A DNA stretch of 64,000 nt from contig NZ_CP114040.1 of assembly GCF_026965555.1 (NCBI RefSeq), forward strand, positions 7,130,001-7,194,000, written 5' to 3'. The stretch comes from Nannocystis punicea (GTDB taxonomy: Bacteria > Myxococcota_A > Polyangia > Nannocystales > Nannocystaceae). Made by a program: the position numbers and the translations under genes. How positions within the stretch are numbered: position 1 is the stretch's first letter; each line of letters starts with the position of its first letter. Under the pieces are notes generated by a model, which was given only the letters and a program-made list of their open reading frames with translations, ran no database searches and was not told where the DNA came from. This document shows positions 46,497 to 54,993 of the stretch, piece after piece.

Positions 46497-47672
46497 TCAA
46501 GCGCGGTCGCAGGTCACGACCGCGTTGCGCAGCTCGTAGCTCAGCAGCATCTCCGACCAGCCGACGTCGGGCGCGCGCTCGAGGCGGACCCCGGGGACGC
46601 GGAGCAGCGCGTCGAGGAACATGCGCGTCTCGTGCAGCGCGACCTGTTTGCCGGGGCAGTGATGCGCGCCGGCGCCGAAGCTGAGGAAGGCGCCGTTGGT
46701 GTTGAGCCGCTCGGCCCGATCGGGGTCGAGCGCGCGCGGGCACGGACCGACCGCGGCCTCGTCCTCGTGGATGGCCCGCAGGTCGAGCGCGTACTTCTCC
46801 GCGCGTGCGTCCGGCTGGTCGGCCTTGCGCCGGTAGAGCAGCGAGGCGATCGGCTCGAGCCGGAGGATCTCGTTCAAGATCGCGAACTGACGCGCCTCGT
46901 CGCCTGCGAGGAAATCTGCGCGCAGCTCCGGGCGATCGAACAGGTGCCAGGCGGCCATGACGATGAACTCGCGCGTCGTCACCATCCCGGCGGCGGCGTA
47001 GGTCATGCACTCGGTGAGGATCGCCCGCCGCGAGGCCCCCTTGGCGAGGAGCTCGGAGAGGAGGTCGTCCTGCGGCGATTGGCGGCGAACGCGGAGCGCC
47101 GGCGTGATGTCGTGGGCATAGAAGCTCAGCATCGCCTGCCCCTTCCGGAGGCCGGCGGACAGCCTGGCGAACAAGCTCTGCCGGTGGTGCCGGCCGGCCG
47201 ACAGCATGACCGCCAGCCGCCGCGCCATCCGCGGGATGTCGCTGTCGGTGAGCCCGACGATGTTGGCCGCGACCGCCACGGTCAGCTCGAAGCTGATGAC
47301 ATCGAGCTGGGCCCGCCCGTCCCGCCGGAGCTGGGCGAGCAGCCGCGACGTCTCCCGCTCGATGATCGCGTGGTAGCGGCTGGTGATCGCCTTCGGGGTG
47401 AAGAAGCGGGCGATGCCCGTGCGCTTCTCCCGGTGCGGGGCGCCGTCGAGGAAGAACACCGGCGACTTGTCCGGATCGCTGGTGTCGACGTACTCCGCCC
47501 CGGCGCCCGCCTGCAGCAGCTCCTTGCTCAGCAAGATCTCCCGCGCCCGGTCGTACGCGCGGACGCGCTCGGCCCCGGGCTCGATCTTGAGCCGCTGCGC
47601 CACGACGGACGCGCTCTTGCTGTCGTCGCGGGTGGAGGTAAAAGGACATTTCGCCGCAGAATCCGCGCTCAT
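46497..47672 (-). CDS. Cytochrome P450
   Basis: 391 residues, typical of soluble bacterial P450s. I-helix oxygen-binding segment AAAGMVTTRE (227-235), the ExxR pair Glu268/Arg271 in NEILRLEP, and the heme loop FGAGAHHCPGKQ with Cys339 as iron ligand. It oxidises a small hydrophobic substrate, unknown here; no ferredoxin gene is adjacent. Transcribed divergently from a TetR regulator over 47 bp containing a dyad operator, so it is probably induced by its substrate. Confidence 0.95.
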   Translation of the reverse strand: MSADSAAKCPFTSTRDDSKSASVVAQRLKIEPGAERVRAYDRAREILLSKELLQAGAGAEYVDTSDPDKSPVFFLDGAPHREKRTGIARFFTPKAITSRYHAIIERETSRLLAQLRRDGRAQLDVISFELTVAVAANIVGLTDSDIPRMARRLAVMLSAGRHHRQSLFARLSAGLRKGQAMLSFYAHDITPALRVRRQSPQDDLLSELLAKGASRRAILTECMTYAAAGMVTTREFIVMAAWHLFDRPELRADFLAGDEARQFAILNEILRLEPIASLLYRRKADQPDARAEKYALDLRAIHEDEAAVGPCPRALDPDRAERLNTNGAFLSFGAGAHHCPGKQVALHETRMFLDALLRVPGVRLERAPDVGWSEMLLSYELRNAVVTCDRA

Positions 47673-47697
47673 CGCCGCCCAGCTCCCCGTCTCGGTC

Positions 47698-47718
47698 TAT
47701 GAGACACTGTGTATCATA
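47698..47718. promoter_or_regulatory. Dyad operator between P450 and TetR genes
   Basis: TATGAGACAC-t-GTGTATCATA, 10-bp arms with one mismatch, ends one base before the TetR start codon and lies 26 bp from the P450 start. Right position and symmetry for a TetR-family binding site controlling both genes. Confidence 0.7.
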
Positions 47719-47719
47719 A

Positions 47720-48283
47720 ATGGTCTCCGACCCCTCAGCAACCGACGCCCGGCAGGTGCGCACCCGCGCCAAGCTCCTGCGCGCGATGCTCACGCTGCTC
47801 GAGCAGGGGCCGTTCGAGGGCATCACGGTGCGCGCGCTCGCCGCGGAGGCGGGGGTCGGCTACGCGACCTTCTTCCGCCACTACCCGGACAAGGAGGCGC
47901 TGCTCGACGACCTCGCCGCCAACGAGATCGCCGGGCTGCTCGGCGAGGCGATGCCGCTGTTCTCCGCCGAGAACACGGGCCGGGCCTGCGTCGCGCTGTT
48001 CGAGTTCATCTCGCGGCGCCAGGCCCTGTGGCGCGCGCTGCTGACGGGCGGCGCGGCGCCGCGGCTGCGCGAGCAGTTCGTCGGCCAGGCGCGCAAACTG
48101 GCGGCAGGCTCCGTCACGACCCCCGCGTCCCTCTGCCCGATCGACCTGCGCGTCACCTTCGCGACGTCGGCGACGATCGAGATCATCGGCTGGTGGCTGA
48201 GAGAGCCCGAGGAGCTGCCGATCGAGACGATCGCGGGGATCCTCGATCGACTGGTGATCACGCCGACGGTCGCGGAGCGCTAG
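47720..48283 (+). CDS. TetR-family repressor
   Basis: 187 residues: N-terminal DNA-binding domain RTRAKLLRAMLTLLEQGPFEGITVRALAAEAGVGYATFFRHYPDK in the TetR pattern, followed by an all-helical ligand-binding domain. ATG 47720 abuts the dyad operator, suggesting a very short leader. Likely repressor of itself and the divergent P450 gene. Confidence 0.9.
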   Translation: MVSDPSATDARQVRTRAKLLRAMLTLLEQGPFEGITVRALAAEAGVGYATFFRHYPDKEALLDDLAANEIAGLLGEAMPLFSAENTGRACVALFEFISRRQALWRALLTGGAAPRLREQFVGQARKLAAGSVTTPASLCPIDLRVTFATSATIEIIGWWLREPEELPIETIAGILDRLVITPTVAER

Positions 48284-48503
48284 CAGTCGACGCGCGCGGC
48301 GAACCTGCCGCGGGTGCCGGTAACTCCGCCCCCACGACCCCTGTGCCGCACCTGCGAGGCGCTCGACGACATGTTCGGCGAGCGGCACAAGAACAACCCC
48401 AGTGGCGCGAATGGTGGCACCAGGCCTTCCGAACACTCGTTTCGCTGCAGCAAGCCCGGCCCTGGCGCTGTATGCCTACACACGATCCTGCTACGCCTCG
48501 AAC

Positions 48504-49379
48504 ATGCAGCTCCCGCTCGCCCAACTCCTCCGCGCCTACATCCGCGCTTTCTCGGCCCGACCCGACGTATCGATCATCGACGCCGCGTTCGCTCCCCCGC
48601 TCACCGCCGAGGAGCGGGCCGGTCTCCCGCTGCCTCCGGAGCTCGACGTGTTCGCGGAGACCCTCGGCGGCGTCGAGTTCACATGGAGGTTCGAGCAGGA
48701 CCAGCACGACCCCGACCGGAGCAAGGGAGAAAACGGCGGACGCCTGGCGATCCCGTCGATCCGGAATTTCGCATGGCACCCGCGGCCGAGCGGTGTGCGC
48801 GGCAACTTCGCCGCGCGCGCTGTTCTCGACTCCATGACCCCCGAGGGCATCGGCTGGTGGATCCACCGCGCCAACGAGTCACCGAAGCAGGCCCGGACGG
48901 CCTTCGAGGACGCCAACGACTGCACGCTGAAGCCCATGGACTCGCTCCAGGCCTATCTCACCATGGGGGCCCGTTACGCCTTTGTATGGTACTGGCAAGC
49001 CGGGACCGGGGCAGGCCGGGGTTATTACGACCGCCTGCGCCGCGCGAGCGTCCCGTTGAACACGTCCACGGCCAAGATCGAGGCCCGCCTGGTCGCGGTC
49101 GGACTGCTACCGGAGGAGGCGGCCGGCCTCTACAAGTGGCTCGGCGCCAGCGTGGTGCTGCTCCTGCACCGCGAAGGCAGCCGAACGACGCCGAATACCA
49201 CGTCGTCCTCCGAGAAGCCCCCGGCCGACACCGCCGAGAATTCGGCAGTGACCCACGCCGCCGCCGCGAAGGCGACCGGCGACAAGGCAGCCAAGAAACC
49301 CGCCGCCGCCACCAAGGCGACCGGCAAGAAGACAGCCAAGAAGCCCGCCGCCGGGAAGACTGGCAAGAAGACCGCGTGA
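48504..49379 (+). CDS. SUKH/SMI1-like protein with histone-H1-like tail
   Basis: 291 residues from ATG 48504. Residues about 30-215 include LPPELDVFAETLGGVEFTWRFEQD, the LPxxYxxFxxxNGG-type pattern of SMI1/KNR4 (SUKH) domains, many of which are toxin-immunity proteins, and YLTMGARYAFVWYWQ. From about 245 the chain turns into Lys/Ala/Pro/Thr repeats (AAKKPAAATKATGKKTAKKP), the composition of histone H1 tails that bind DNA. I have not met this combination. SUKH assignment moderate; tail composition certain. An in-frame ATG at 48402 is also possible. Confidence 0.6.
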   Translation: MQLPLAQLLRAYIRAFSARPDVSIIDAAFAPPLTAEERAGLPLPPELDVFAETLGGVEFTWRFEQDQHDPDRSKGENGGRLAIPSIRNFAWHPRPSGVRGNFAARAVLDSMTPEGIGWWIHRANESPKQARTAFEDANDCTLKPMDSLQAYLTMGARYAFVWYWQAGTGAGRGYYDRLRRASVPLNTSTAKIEARLVAVGLLPEEAAGLYKWLGASVVLLLHREGSRTTPNTTSSSEKPPADTAENSAVTHAAAAKATGDKAAKKPAAATKATGKKTAKKPAAGKTGKKTA

Positions 49380-49922
49380 CGACGGGTGGCCCAGGTCCGG
49401 CACGTCCTCGCCGCCGCCCCCGCTCACCCACGAGCATCCTCGGATGAGACTGCACCCGGAGCGACTCGTCTGCTCAGGAACCGGCGCCCGCGCCCGGAGC
49501 CTGAATCATGGATTGGGCGAAGACCCCGTGAAGAAGACAGTGACCGGCTGCATTCCATGCATGGGAATGCCCCCAAGCTTCGGCCGAAGGCATTGTCTTC
49601 ACTGCTCTTGAGTAGAGAGACTGACCGTGAGACCACTTGCTTGGTTCAGGTCCATATAGTTGGGCCTTCTCCTCGGGTGGCTTGACAGCCATTCCCCAGA
49701 GATTGGCGACCTCCGAGATTTCTTGGAATCGCAGGGGCCGCTCCGATCGCCCCATGGCATGAGGACCGCGCGAACCGACCCCGCGTCCCTGGACGATGCG
49801 CGAATTTTGACAGGCCTCCGACGGGAGCGCAATATCGCGCATGAAAGCGCTGCCGCAGCCCGATGATCGGGCCGGCGGATACGGACCACTCATCGAGCAG
49901 GGCTCGACGGGAGCAAGGGACA
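49380..49922. other. Gap of lower GC with nested stem-loops
   Basis: No convincing gene, although a minus-strand frame of 139 codons (49474-49893) is open and unrecognised. Nested inverted repeats lie at 49528-49602. Base composition is closer to 60% GC than the neighbours. Confidence 0.45.
49528..49602. other. Nested stem-loops, possible structured RNA or recombination site
   Basis: Outer arms GTGAAG(a)AGACAGTG/CATTGTCTTCAC enclose GCATTCC-atgcatg-GGAATGC (49550-49570) and the palindrome CTTCGGCCGAAG (49578-49589). Confidence 0.45.
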
Positions 49923-52097
49923 GTGCCGGACGTACTTGCCGCCAGATCTCGCCGTGACCCCAACTCGTCGTCCGAGGCCGAGCTCCGCGCGCAGCTCCAC
50001 AAGTGCCTGCTCGTCGCCTTTCCGCCGGACGAGCTGCGCCGCGTGCTCGCGCCGGTGGTCCCGGCGCTGTTCTTTCACCATATCGATCCGGGCTCGCCGG
50101 CGTCCTTCACCGAACAGGTCATCCGGCGGCTCCACGAGGAGGGGCTGCTCCCGCACCACGCCGGCACGATCCTCGGCACGCTGCTCGCGGAGCGTCCGGC
50201 GCTGACGGAGCAGTTCCACGCGTTCGCGCGCATGTGGAACGTCGAGCTCCCGCACGCGGCGGCGGGTCCGACCCATGACAGCCCCGCCGATGTCTGCACG
50301 CTCGTCGAGCAGCTCGACCGCGACCTGCGTGCCCGCGAGAGCGCCGACCAGGCCGGGCTGCTGGCCCTAAACCGCCGCATTCATGGCCTGGCCGAGCAGA
50401 TCCGGGCCCGCCTCGGCTTCCCGAAGATCGGCCAGCTGCGCGCCGGTTGCCGGCTCTTGCAGCCGATCGGCAGCGGCAGCTTCGGCAGCGTATGGCTGGC
50501 CGACGGCGGCAAGTTCCTGGCCGTCAAGGCGTTCCACCTCGACAAGCTCGAGACCGACGTGATGCTGTGCCGCTTCCTCCGCAGCATCACGGCGATGCGC
50601 CGCCTCCACGACGACCGACGGTGCCCCGATTCGATCATCCGGCTCCACGACGTCGACCTCTCGACCCTCTCCTTCGCGATGGAGCACGCCAGCCTCGGCA
50701 CCCTCGAGGACCCGCGGGTGTTCCATTGGGGCTTCGACAAGAAGATCGACGTCGTCTACCGCCTGTGCCAGGCGATGGAGTTCGCGCACGGGCTCGGGGT
50801 GGTCCACCGCGATCTCAAGCCCAACAACATCCTGCTCGCCGATGGCGATCGGCCGATCATCACCGACTTCGACCTGGTCGCGTTCCGCCACAAGGACTCG
50901 ACCGTCGGCGGCTCGTCGGCCGTGCTCGGCTCGCTGACCTTCGCGGCGCCCGAGCAGCTGCTCAACCCGCACGAGGCGACCGAGCAAGCCGACATCTACA
51001 GCCTCGGCCGGCTGATGTACTTCCTGCTGCTGAAGCGACTGCCGGCGCCTGCCCTGCGCGGTCCGACGGAGGTCGCAGAGATCGACGGGGTGCCGCGGCC
51101 GTACCTCGAGGTGATCCGCCGGGCGACGGAGCACGACATCCGCGATCGCTACCGCAGCGTCACGGAGATGCTGCTCGACATCCAGCGGGCGCAGACCGGC
51201 TGGGCGAAGATCACGACGATGTGGCGGCGGGGCGCCCGCTGGTCGCGGAACAACCGCGGTCCGCTGGGCTTCGCCTCGACGCTGGCGCTCGCCGGGCTCA
51301 CGGTGGTCGGCATCCAGGAACACAACCGTCGGACCCTCGCGGAGCTCAACGTGCGCTTCGATCTCGCCAGCACGCAGATCGCGGAGACCCAGGGCCAGCG
51401 CGAGGCCAAGCTGCAGCAGCTGTTGGCGGAGAGGGAGGAGGTGTGCGCGCTCGACATCGAGATCGCCCGGATGACCGACAGCGACCCCGCGCTGCCGAGC
51501 AAGCTGACGCGCCGGCGCCAGCTCGACGAATCGCTCGCGCGCACCAGCCAGGAGCTGAGCGCGCTGAGCGAGGCGCTGCACGAGCAATGGGACCGGCTCG
51601 ACGAGGTCCGCCGTGCGGCGCGCGAGCACGGCGGCCTCGCCGATGGGCCGCCCGCAGGCACGCTCGCCGTGATCGACCTCGACCTGTCCGTCGTGCCAGC
51701 GCGGCCCGAGCCCGCCCCGGCGCCGAGCATCTGCGACCCGATCGACGCACCGACCGCGCCCGCCGAACCGCCGACCCCGCCGGACAAGAAGCGGGTCCAG
51801 CCGAAGCCGCCGCCTGCGCCGAAGCTCCCGACCGAGAAGTCCGTCCACGGGGCGCTCGAGCTGGCGCTCGAGCGCGACTGCAGCGCCGATATCCAATTCC
51901 GACAGGACGTCACGTTGCAGCTGCGCCTGGTGGCGGGGCGCTTCCGGCTCGACAACCTCGAGACGCCGAATTCGCTGTGGCGCTGCATCTCCGGCGTCGT
52001 CGCGCGCTTCGAGGTGCCGTCGTTCGCCGGCAGCGAACGATATCGATCGACCGTGACGTTGCCGAGGATGACGCTCAATCACATCACCACGAGGTAA
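49923..52097 (+). CDS. Ser/Thr kinase with N-terminal effector-associated-like domain
   Basis: 724 residues from GTG 49923 (GGAG 9 nt upstream); ATG 49863 is an alternative. Residues about 15-105 (LHKCLLVAFPPDELRRVLAPV, ASFTEQVIRRLHEEGLL, LLAERPALTEQFHAF) match the pattern of EAD1 effector-associated domains, which couple partners in bacterial conflict systems by shared EADs. The kinase domain (about 170-450) has GSGSFGSVWLA, AVKAF, HRDLKPNN, DFD instead of DFG, and APEQL. A membrane helix follows (about 480), then a coiled coil and a Pro-rich linker. Last comes a C-terminal domain with CSADIQFRQDVTLQLRL. First gene of a three-gene operon. Confidence 0.82.
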   Translation: MPDVLAARSRRDPNSSSEAELRAQLHKCLLVAFPPDELRRVLAPVVPALFFHHIDPGSPASFTEQVIRRLHEEGLLPHHAGTILGTLLAERPALTEQFHAFARMWNVELPHAAAGPTHDSPADVCTLVEQLDRDLRARESADQAGLLALNRRIHGLAEQIRARLGFPKIGQLRAGCRLLQPIGSGSFGSVWLADGGKFLAVKAFHLDKLETDVMLCRFLRSITAMRRLHDDRRCPDSIIRLHDVDLSTLSFAMEHASLGTLEDPRVFHWGFDKKIDVVYRLCQAMEFAHGLGVVHRDLKPNNILLADGDRPIITDFDLVAFRHKDSTVGGSSAVLGSLTFAAPEQLLNPHEATEQADIYSLGRLMYFLLLKRLPAPALRGPTEVAEIDGVPRPYLEVIRRATEHDIRDRYRSVTEMLLDIQRAQTGWAKITTMWRRGARWSRNNRGPLGFASTLALAGLTVVGIQEHNRRTLAELNVRFDLASTQIAETQGQREAKLQQLLAEREEVCALDIEIARMTDSDPALPSKLTRRRQLDESLARTSQELSALSEALHEQWDRLDEVRRAAREHGGLADGPPAGTLAVIDLDLSVVPARPEPAPAPSICDPIDAPTAPAEPPTPPDKKRVQPKPPPAPKLPTEKSVHGALELALERDCSADIQFRQDVTLQLRLVAGRFRLDNLETPNSLWRCISGVVARFEVPSFAGSERYRSTVTLPRMTLNHITTR

Positions 52098-52099
52098 TC

Positions 52100-53050
52100 A
52101 TGCCGGTCCTATCGTTCATGCTATCGACGTTGCTCCTGCCGCCGCCCGAGGCGCCGCCGGTCACCGACCTGCCGGCCCTGCTCGACCGCGCCTACCGGGC
52201 CCAGGTCGCGGCTCAGGAGCGCGAGCGCGAGGCCGAGGGGCTCGCGTCGACCGACCCGCGGCGGGCCGCCGGGCTGCACGCGGCGATACGCCTTTGGGTG
52301 AGCTCCGCGGAAGACCTCGACCGCGCCGGCCGGGCCGCGACGCCGGAGACGGCGGGCTGGCGGTCCAAGCGGGCGAATCGCGCCATCGAGGCGACCCAGG
52401 TGATGTTCGAGGCGGAGCGGGTGCGGACGCTCATCTTCGACGCCCCGCAGTCGTGCCCGAGCCATCTGTCGAAGGCGAGGCAGGAATTCATAGCACCCGC
52501 GCTCGCCGCGGTCGGCGACGACGACGCCTCCACCGACCTGCGCGTCATGCTGGGGAACCTCGAGCGCCGTATCGCCGGCCGCTGCCCTGCGGAGCCGACG
52601 CCGCCCGAGCCGAAGGTCGCCGACGATGTGTTCCGCGCCTCGCGGGCGCGGCTCGCGGTGCTGGGGACCAGCGCGACCGCTGCCCTCGCCCTCGGGATCG
52701 TCGCCGTCGCGGAGTACGGCTGGATCCGCACCGACGGTCCGCTGCACCGGCAGATCCAGGCGGCGGCCCAGCAGACCGCGGGCTACGACCCCAATTCGCC
52801 CGATCTGTGCAAGGGCGACTGGGCCCGCGGCACCGCCGTCGAGCCCCTGTGCGAACGCCACCAGACCGGGCGGACCGCGATGCTCACCACCGCGGCGCTG
52901 TCCGGAGTGTTTCTGCTGACGACCGCCGTCGTCGCGGTCGTGCACGGGTGCGCGCGGCGGGGCGCGTGCGAGTCGAGGCGGTCGCAGCTGCGCGTCGCCG
53001 GCGAGTTCGCGCCCGGCGGCGCGCTCCTGCAGATCGGGGGACGATTCTGA
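52100..53050 (+). CDS. Membrane protein of the kinase operon
   Basis: 316 residues from ATG 52100 (GAGG, 5-nt spacer), two bases after the kinase stop. A short N-terminal hydrophobic segment may be a signal; helical region (30-150, YRAQVAAQEREREAEGL); two membrane helices (about 198-214 and 268-286) flanking a Cys-bearing loop (DPNSPDLCKGDW, VEPLCERHQTG). Pattern typical of myxobacterial proteins encoded beside Ser/Thr kinases; function unknown. Confidence 0.7.
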   Translation: MPVLSFMLSTLLLPPPEAPPVTDLPALLDRAYRAQVAAQEREREAEGLASTDPRRAAGLHAAIRLWVSSAEDLDRAGRAATPETAGWRSKRANRAIEATQVMFEAERVRTLIFDAPQSCPSHLSKARQEFIAPALAAVGDDDASTDLRVMLGNLERRIAGRCPAEPTPPEPKVADDVFRASRARLAVLGTSATAALALGIVAVAEYGWIRTDGPLHRQIQAAAQQTAGYDPNSPDLCKGDWARGTAVEPLCERHQTGRTAMLTTAALSGVFLLTTAVVAVVHGCARRGACESRRSQLRVAGEFAPGGALLQIGGRF

Positions 53051-53135
53051 CTGCACTACGCCGGCCTTCGCGCCCTGCGAAGCGCCGCCCGACCCCGCCA
53101 TGAATGGTTATCCTTCCTGCGATTCGGAGACGAGC

Positions 53136-54011
53136 ATGTATATACCCCACATCGTGACAATGATGCTATCATCGACGCTGTTCACATTATCCGCGTGCAG
53201 CATCGCGCCCGCCGGCCACTGCTACCCCGAGGACCCCGCCGAGTGCGACTGGCCGCCCGACGACTCCGAGACGTCCGTCGAGAAAGCGGCGGAGGAGGCC
53301 GAGAAAGAGGCGGAGGAGGCCGAGTGCGGCGAAACACCGGGAATGGCCTGCGTCCCCGCCGGTGAATTCACGCGCGGCGGCCCGGGCTTCGACTGGAACT
53401 ACCCGCAGCGAAAGGCGTGGATCAGCGAGTTCGAGATCGATGTCCGCGAGGTCTCGATCGCGGAGTACAAGCAGTGCGAGGCGGCCGGGGTGTGCGTCGC
53501 AGTCACGCAAGAGGCCCCCGACGATCGCCCGGTCGAAATCCAGTGGGGCCTGGCCGCGACGTACTGTGAGTGGCGACAGGCCCGTCTGCCGACCGAGGCC
53601 GAGTGGGAGAAGGCGGCCCGCGGCGCCCTCGACGTGCGCCACTACCCGTGGGGCGACGCGGAGCCCGATTGCGATCAGATGAATCATGCCCCGTGCCAGG
53701 ACCCGCCCGCGCTGGTGGCGACGGGCGTGAACCCCGGCGGCGAGTCGCCGTACGGACTGCTCCACATGAGCGGGAACGCAGGAGAGTGGGTCGCCGATTG
53801 GACGACGGAATCGGGCCCGAGCCAGTTTCCCTACTATGATTATTACCTCACCGCGCCCTACGAGGACCCCCAGGGGCCCGCGTCCGGCGACCTGCGGGCC
53901 TGGAAAGGTGGAAGCTATCGGGACACCAGCCCCTTGGCCGGCCACATCGCCATGCACGCCCACGCGAATCCCCTCATCCGGGCCGGGTTCCGCTGCGCCC
54001 GCTCGCGCTGA
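53136..54011 (+). CDS. Lipoprotein with formylglycine-enzyme-like (SUMF) domain
   Basis: 291 residues from ATG 53136 (GGAG, 6-nt spacer), with lipobox FTLSACS, a Glu-rich coiled stretch (EKAAEEAEKEAEEAEC) and a compact FGE-sulfatase/SUMF domain: GMACVPAGEFTRGG, FEIDVREVSIAEYKQC, RLPTEAEWEKAARG, YPWGD, MSGNAGEWVADW, GGSYRD and C-terminal RAGFRCAR. The paired active-site Cys of true formylglycine enzymes are not evident, so it is likely a binding version. Third gene of the kinase operon. Confidence 0.85.
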   Translation: MYIPHIVTMMLSSTLFTLSACSIAPAGHCYPEDPAECDWPPDDSETSVEKAAEEAEKEAEEAECGETPGMACVPAGEFTRGGPGFDWNYPQRKAWISEFEIDVREVSIAEYKQCEAAGVCVAVTQEAPDDRPVEIQWGLAATYCEWRQARLPTEAEWEKAARGALDVRHYPWGDAEPDCDQMNHAPCQDPPALVATGVNPGGESPYGLLHMSGNAGEWVADWTTESGPSQFPYYDYYLTAPYEDPQGPASGDLRAWKGGSYRDTSPLAGHIAMHAHANPLIRAGFRCARSR

Positions 54012-54248
54012 CGGACGGTGCGCGAGCGCCGGCCCGCCTCGGCCGGAGGTCCTCGCCCCGCGGCAGGGCGAGGTCGAGGGTTCAGGTTCCGATCGAGGAC
54101 GCGCCCTCGCGCCGAGGAACCCTCGCCCGCTCGCGCCTCGAGGTGCCGGCGGAGGCGCCTGTGCTGCGTGAGCCAGGCGTCCACTTCGCGGAGCTCGCTC
54201 CGGGCTCCCCACCTTCGGGTTCGTGGGCGACGACCCTGCGCGGACGGC

Positions 54249-54412
54249 TCAGGGCGCGAGGAATTCGGCGATGTCCTGCTGGCGCTGTTCCACGTGGCCG
54301 AGCAGATCGTCGAGGGTCGCGGTGAACGCTGCCTCGGAGCCGATGAAGGTGTACCCCGGCTGCTCGCCTTCCGGGCCGACCACGTAGGGAGCGATCAACG
54401 CGTGCAAGCGCC
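54249..54412 (-). pseudogene. 3' remnant of an unidentified gene
   Basis: The minus strand reads HALIAPYVVGPEGEQPGYTF, IGSEAAFTATLDDLLGHVEQ and ends RQQDIAEFLAP before the stop at 54249-54251. Balanced composition unlike shadow frames, but no start codon upstream in frame. Looks like the C-terminal 50 residues of a lost gene. Confidence 0.45.
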
Positions 54413-54415
54413 AGG

Positions 54416-54550
54416 GTGCGCTGCTCGGAGGCGGCCGGGGCGCTGGCCGAGCTCGCCGCCGGCGCGGCGTCGGAGCAGGTGCACGCGGCGATCGACCAGT
54501 GCGAGACGGTCGCCGAGCGGCTCAAGCACCTGGCGGTGAAGCATGGCTGA
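54416..54550 (+). pseudogene. 3' remnant of an unidentified gene
   Basis: Plus-strand frame encoding SEAAGALAELAAGAASEQ, VHAAIDQCETVAERLKHLAV and KHG before a TGA at 54548. Real-looking helical protein sequence with no proper beginning. It overlaps the small ORF at 54543 by 8 nt (ATGGCTGA), a normal coupled junction, so both probably came from one former operon. Confidence 0.4.
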
Positions 54551-54656
54551 CGCGCTCGCGCTGGTGATCGTGGTGCTGGTCGTCGCGCTGCTCGTCCGCC
54601 GCCACCCGCGGCTGTTTCGCCGCCGACGAGCCCGACGTGGCCGTGACGCGGCTTGA
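54543..54656 (+). CDS. 37-residue single-pass membrane peptide
   Basis: ATGGCTGAC start overlapping the upstream stop; product MADALALVIVVLVVALLVRR followed by a basic tail HPRLFRRRRARR. One membrane helix and a positive tail; whether it is still expressed next to truncated genes is unclear. Confidence 0.35.
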   Translation: MADALALVIVVLVVALLVRRHPRLFRRRRARRGRDAA

Positions 54657-54914
54657 CCGGTAGCTCCCGAAGTCCTGAGGTCCCTCGCTCGGCGGTCTCC
54701 GGGCCCGAACAACTCCTGGCCGCACTTTCGGCGGATCGCGCGGCTTCGGCCTCGATCGGGTGACGGATCGTCGGGCCGAGCCCGCCGTCATGCATCGGGC
54801 CGCGCGCACCTCGCCTCGTGGAGATTCTCCAGGTCCCACGGCCGCGAGGTCGTCACTCTCCCTGGCCCCTCGGCCGTCACGCTCCCGTCACGCCCCCCCT
54901 CGTATAGACCCTCT

Positions 54915-54937
54915 TGCAAGGCAAATAACGCCTTGCA
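54915..54937. promoter_or_regulatory. Inverted repeat in the upstream region of a lipoprotein gene
   Basis: TGCAAGGC-aaataac-GCCTTGCA, perfect 8-bp arms, in an AT-enriched stretch (54900-54960) 57 bp before the lipoprotein start. Either an operator or a 5'-leader hairpin. Confidence 0.5.
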
Positions 54938-54993
54938 CTTCTGGAAACTCTTACAGATGGCCGGGGCATGTCTCCGGTCGGCAAGGAACGATC

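Larger units (their letters stand above)
54012..54993. other. Degraded region with gene remnants
   Basis: Between the kinase operon and the next lipoprotein lie two 5'-truncated coding remnants pointing away from each other (54249-54412 minus; 54416-54550 plus) and a tiny membrane ORF (54543-54656). The rest shows nothing recognisable. Suggests a recombination junction near 54414. Confidence 0.5.

Noticed and set aside
49474..49893. Minus-strand frame of 139 codons as a gene
   Set aside because: Sequence less biased than usual shadows, but no domain, no ribosome binding site and stem-loops run through it. Not enough to call.
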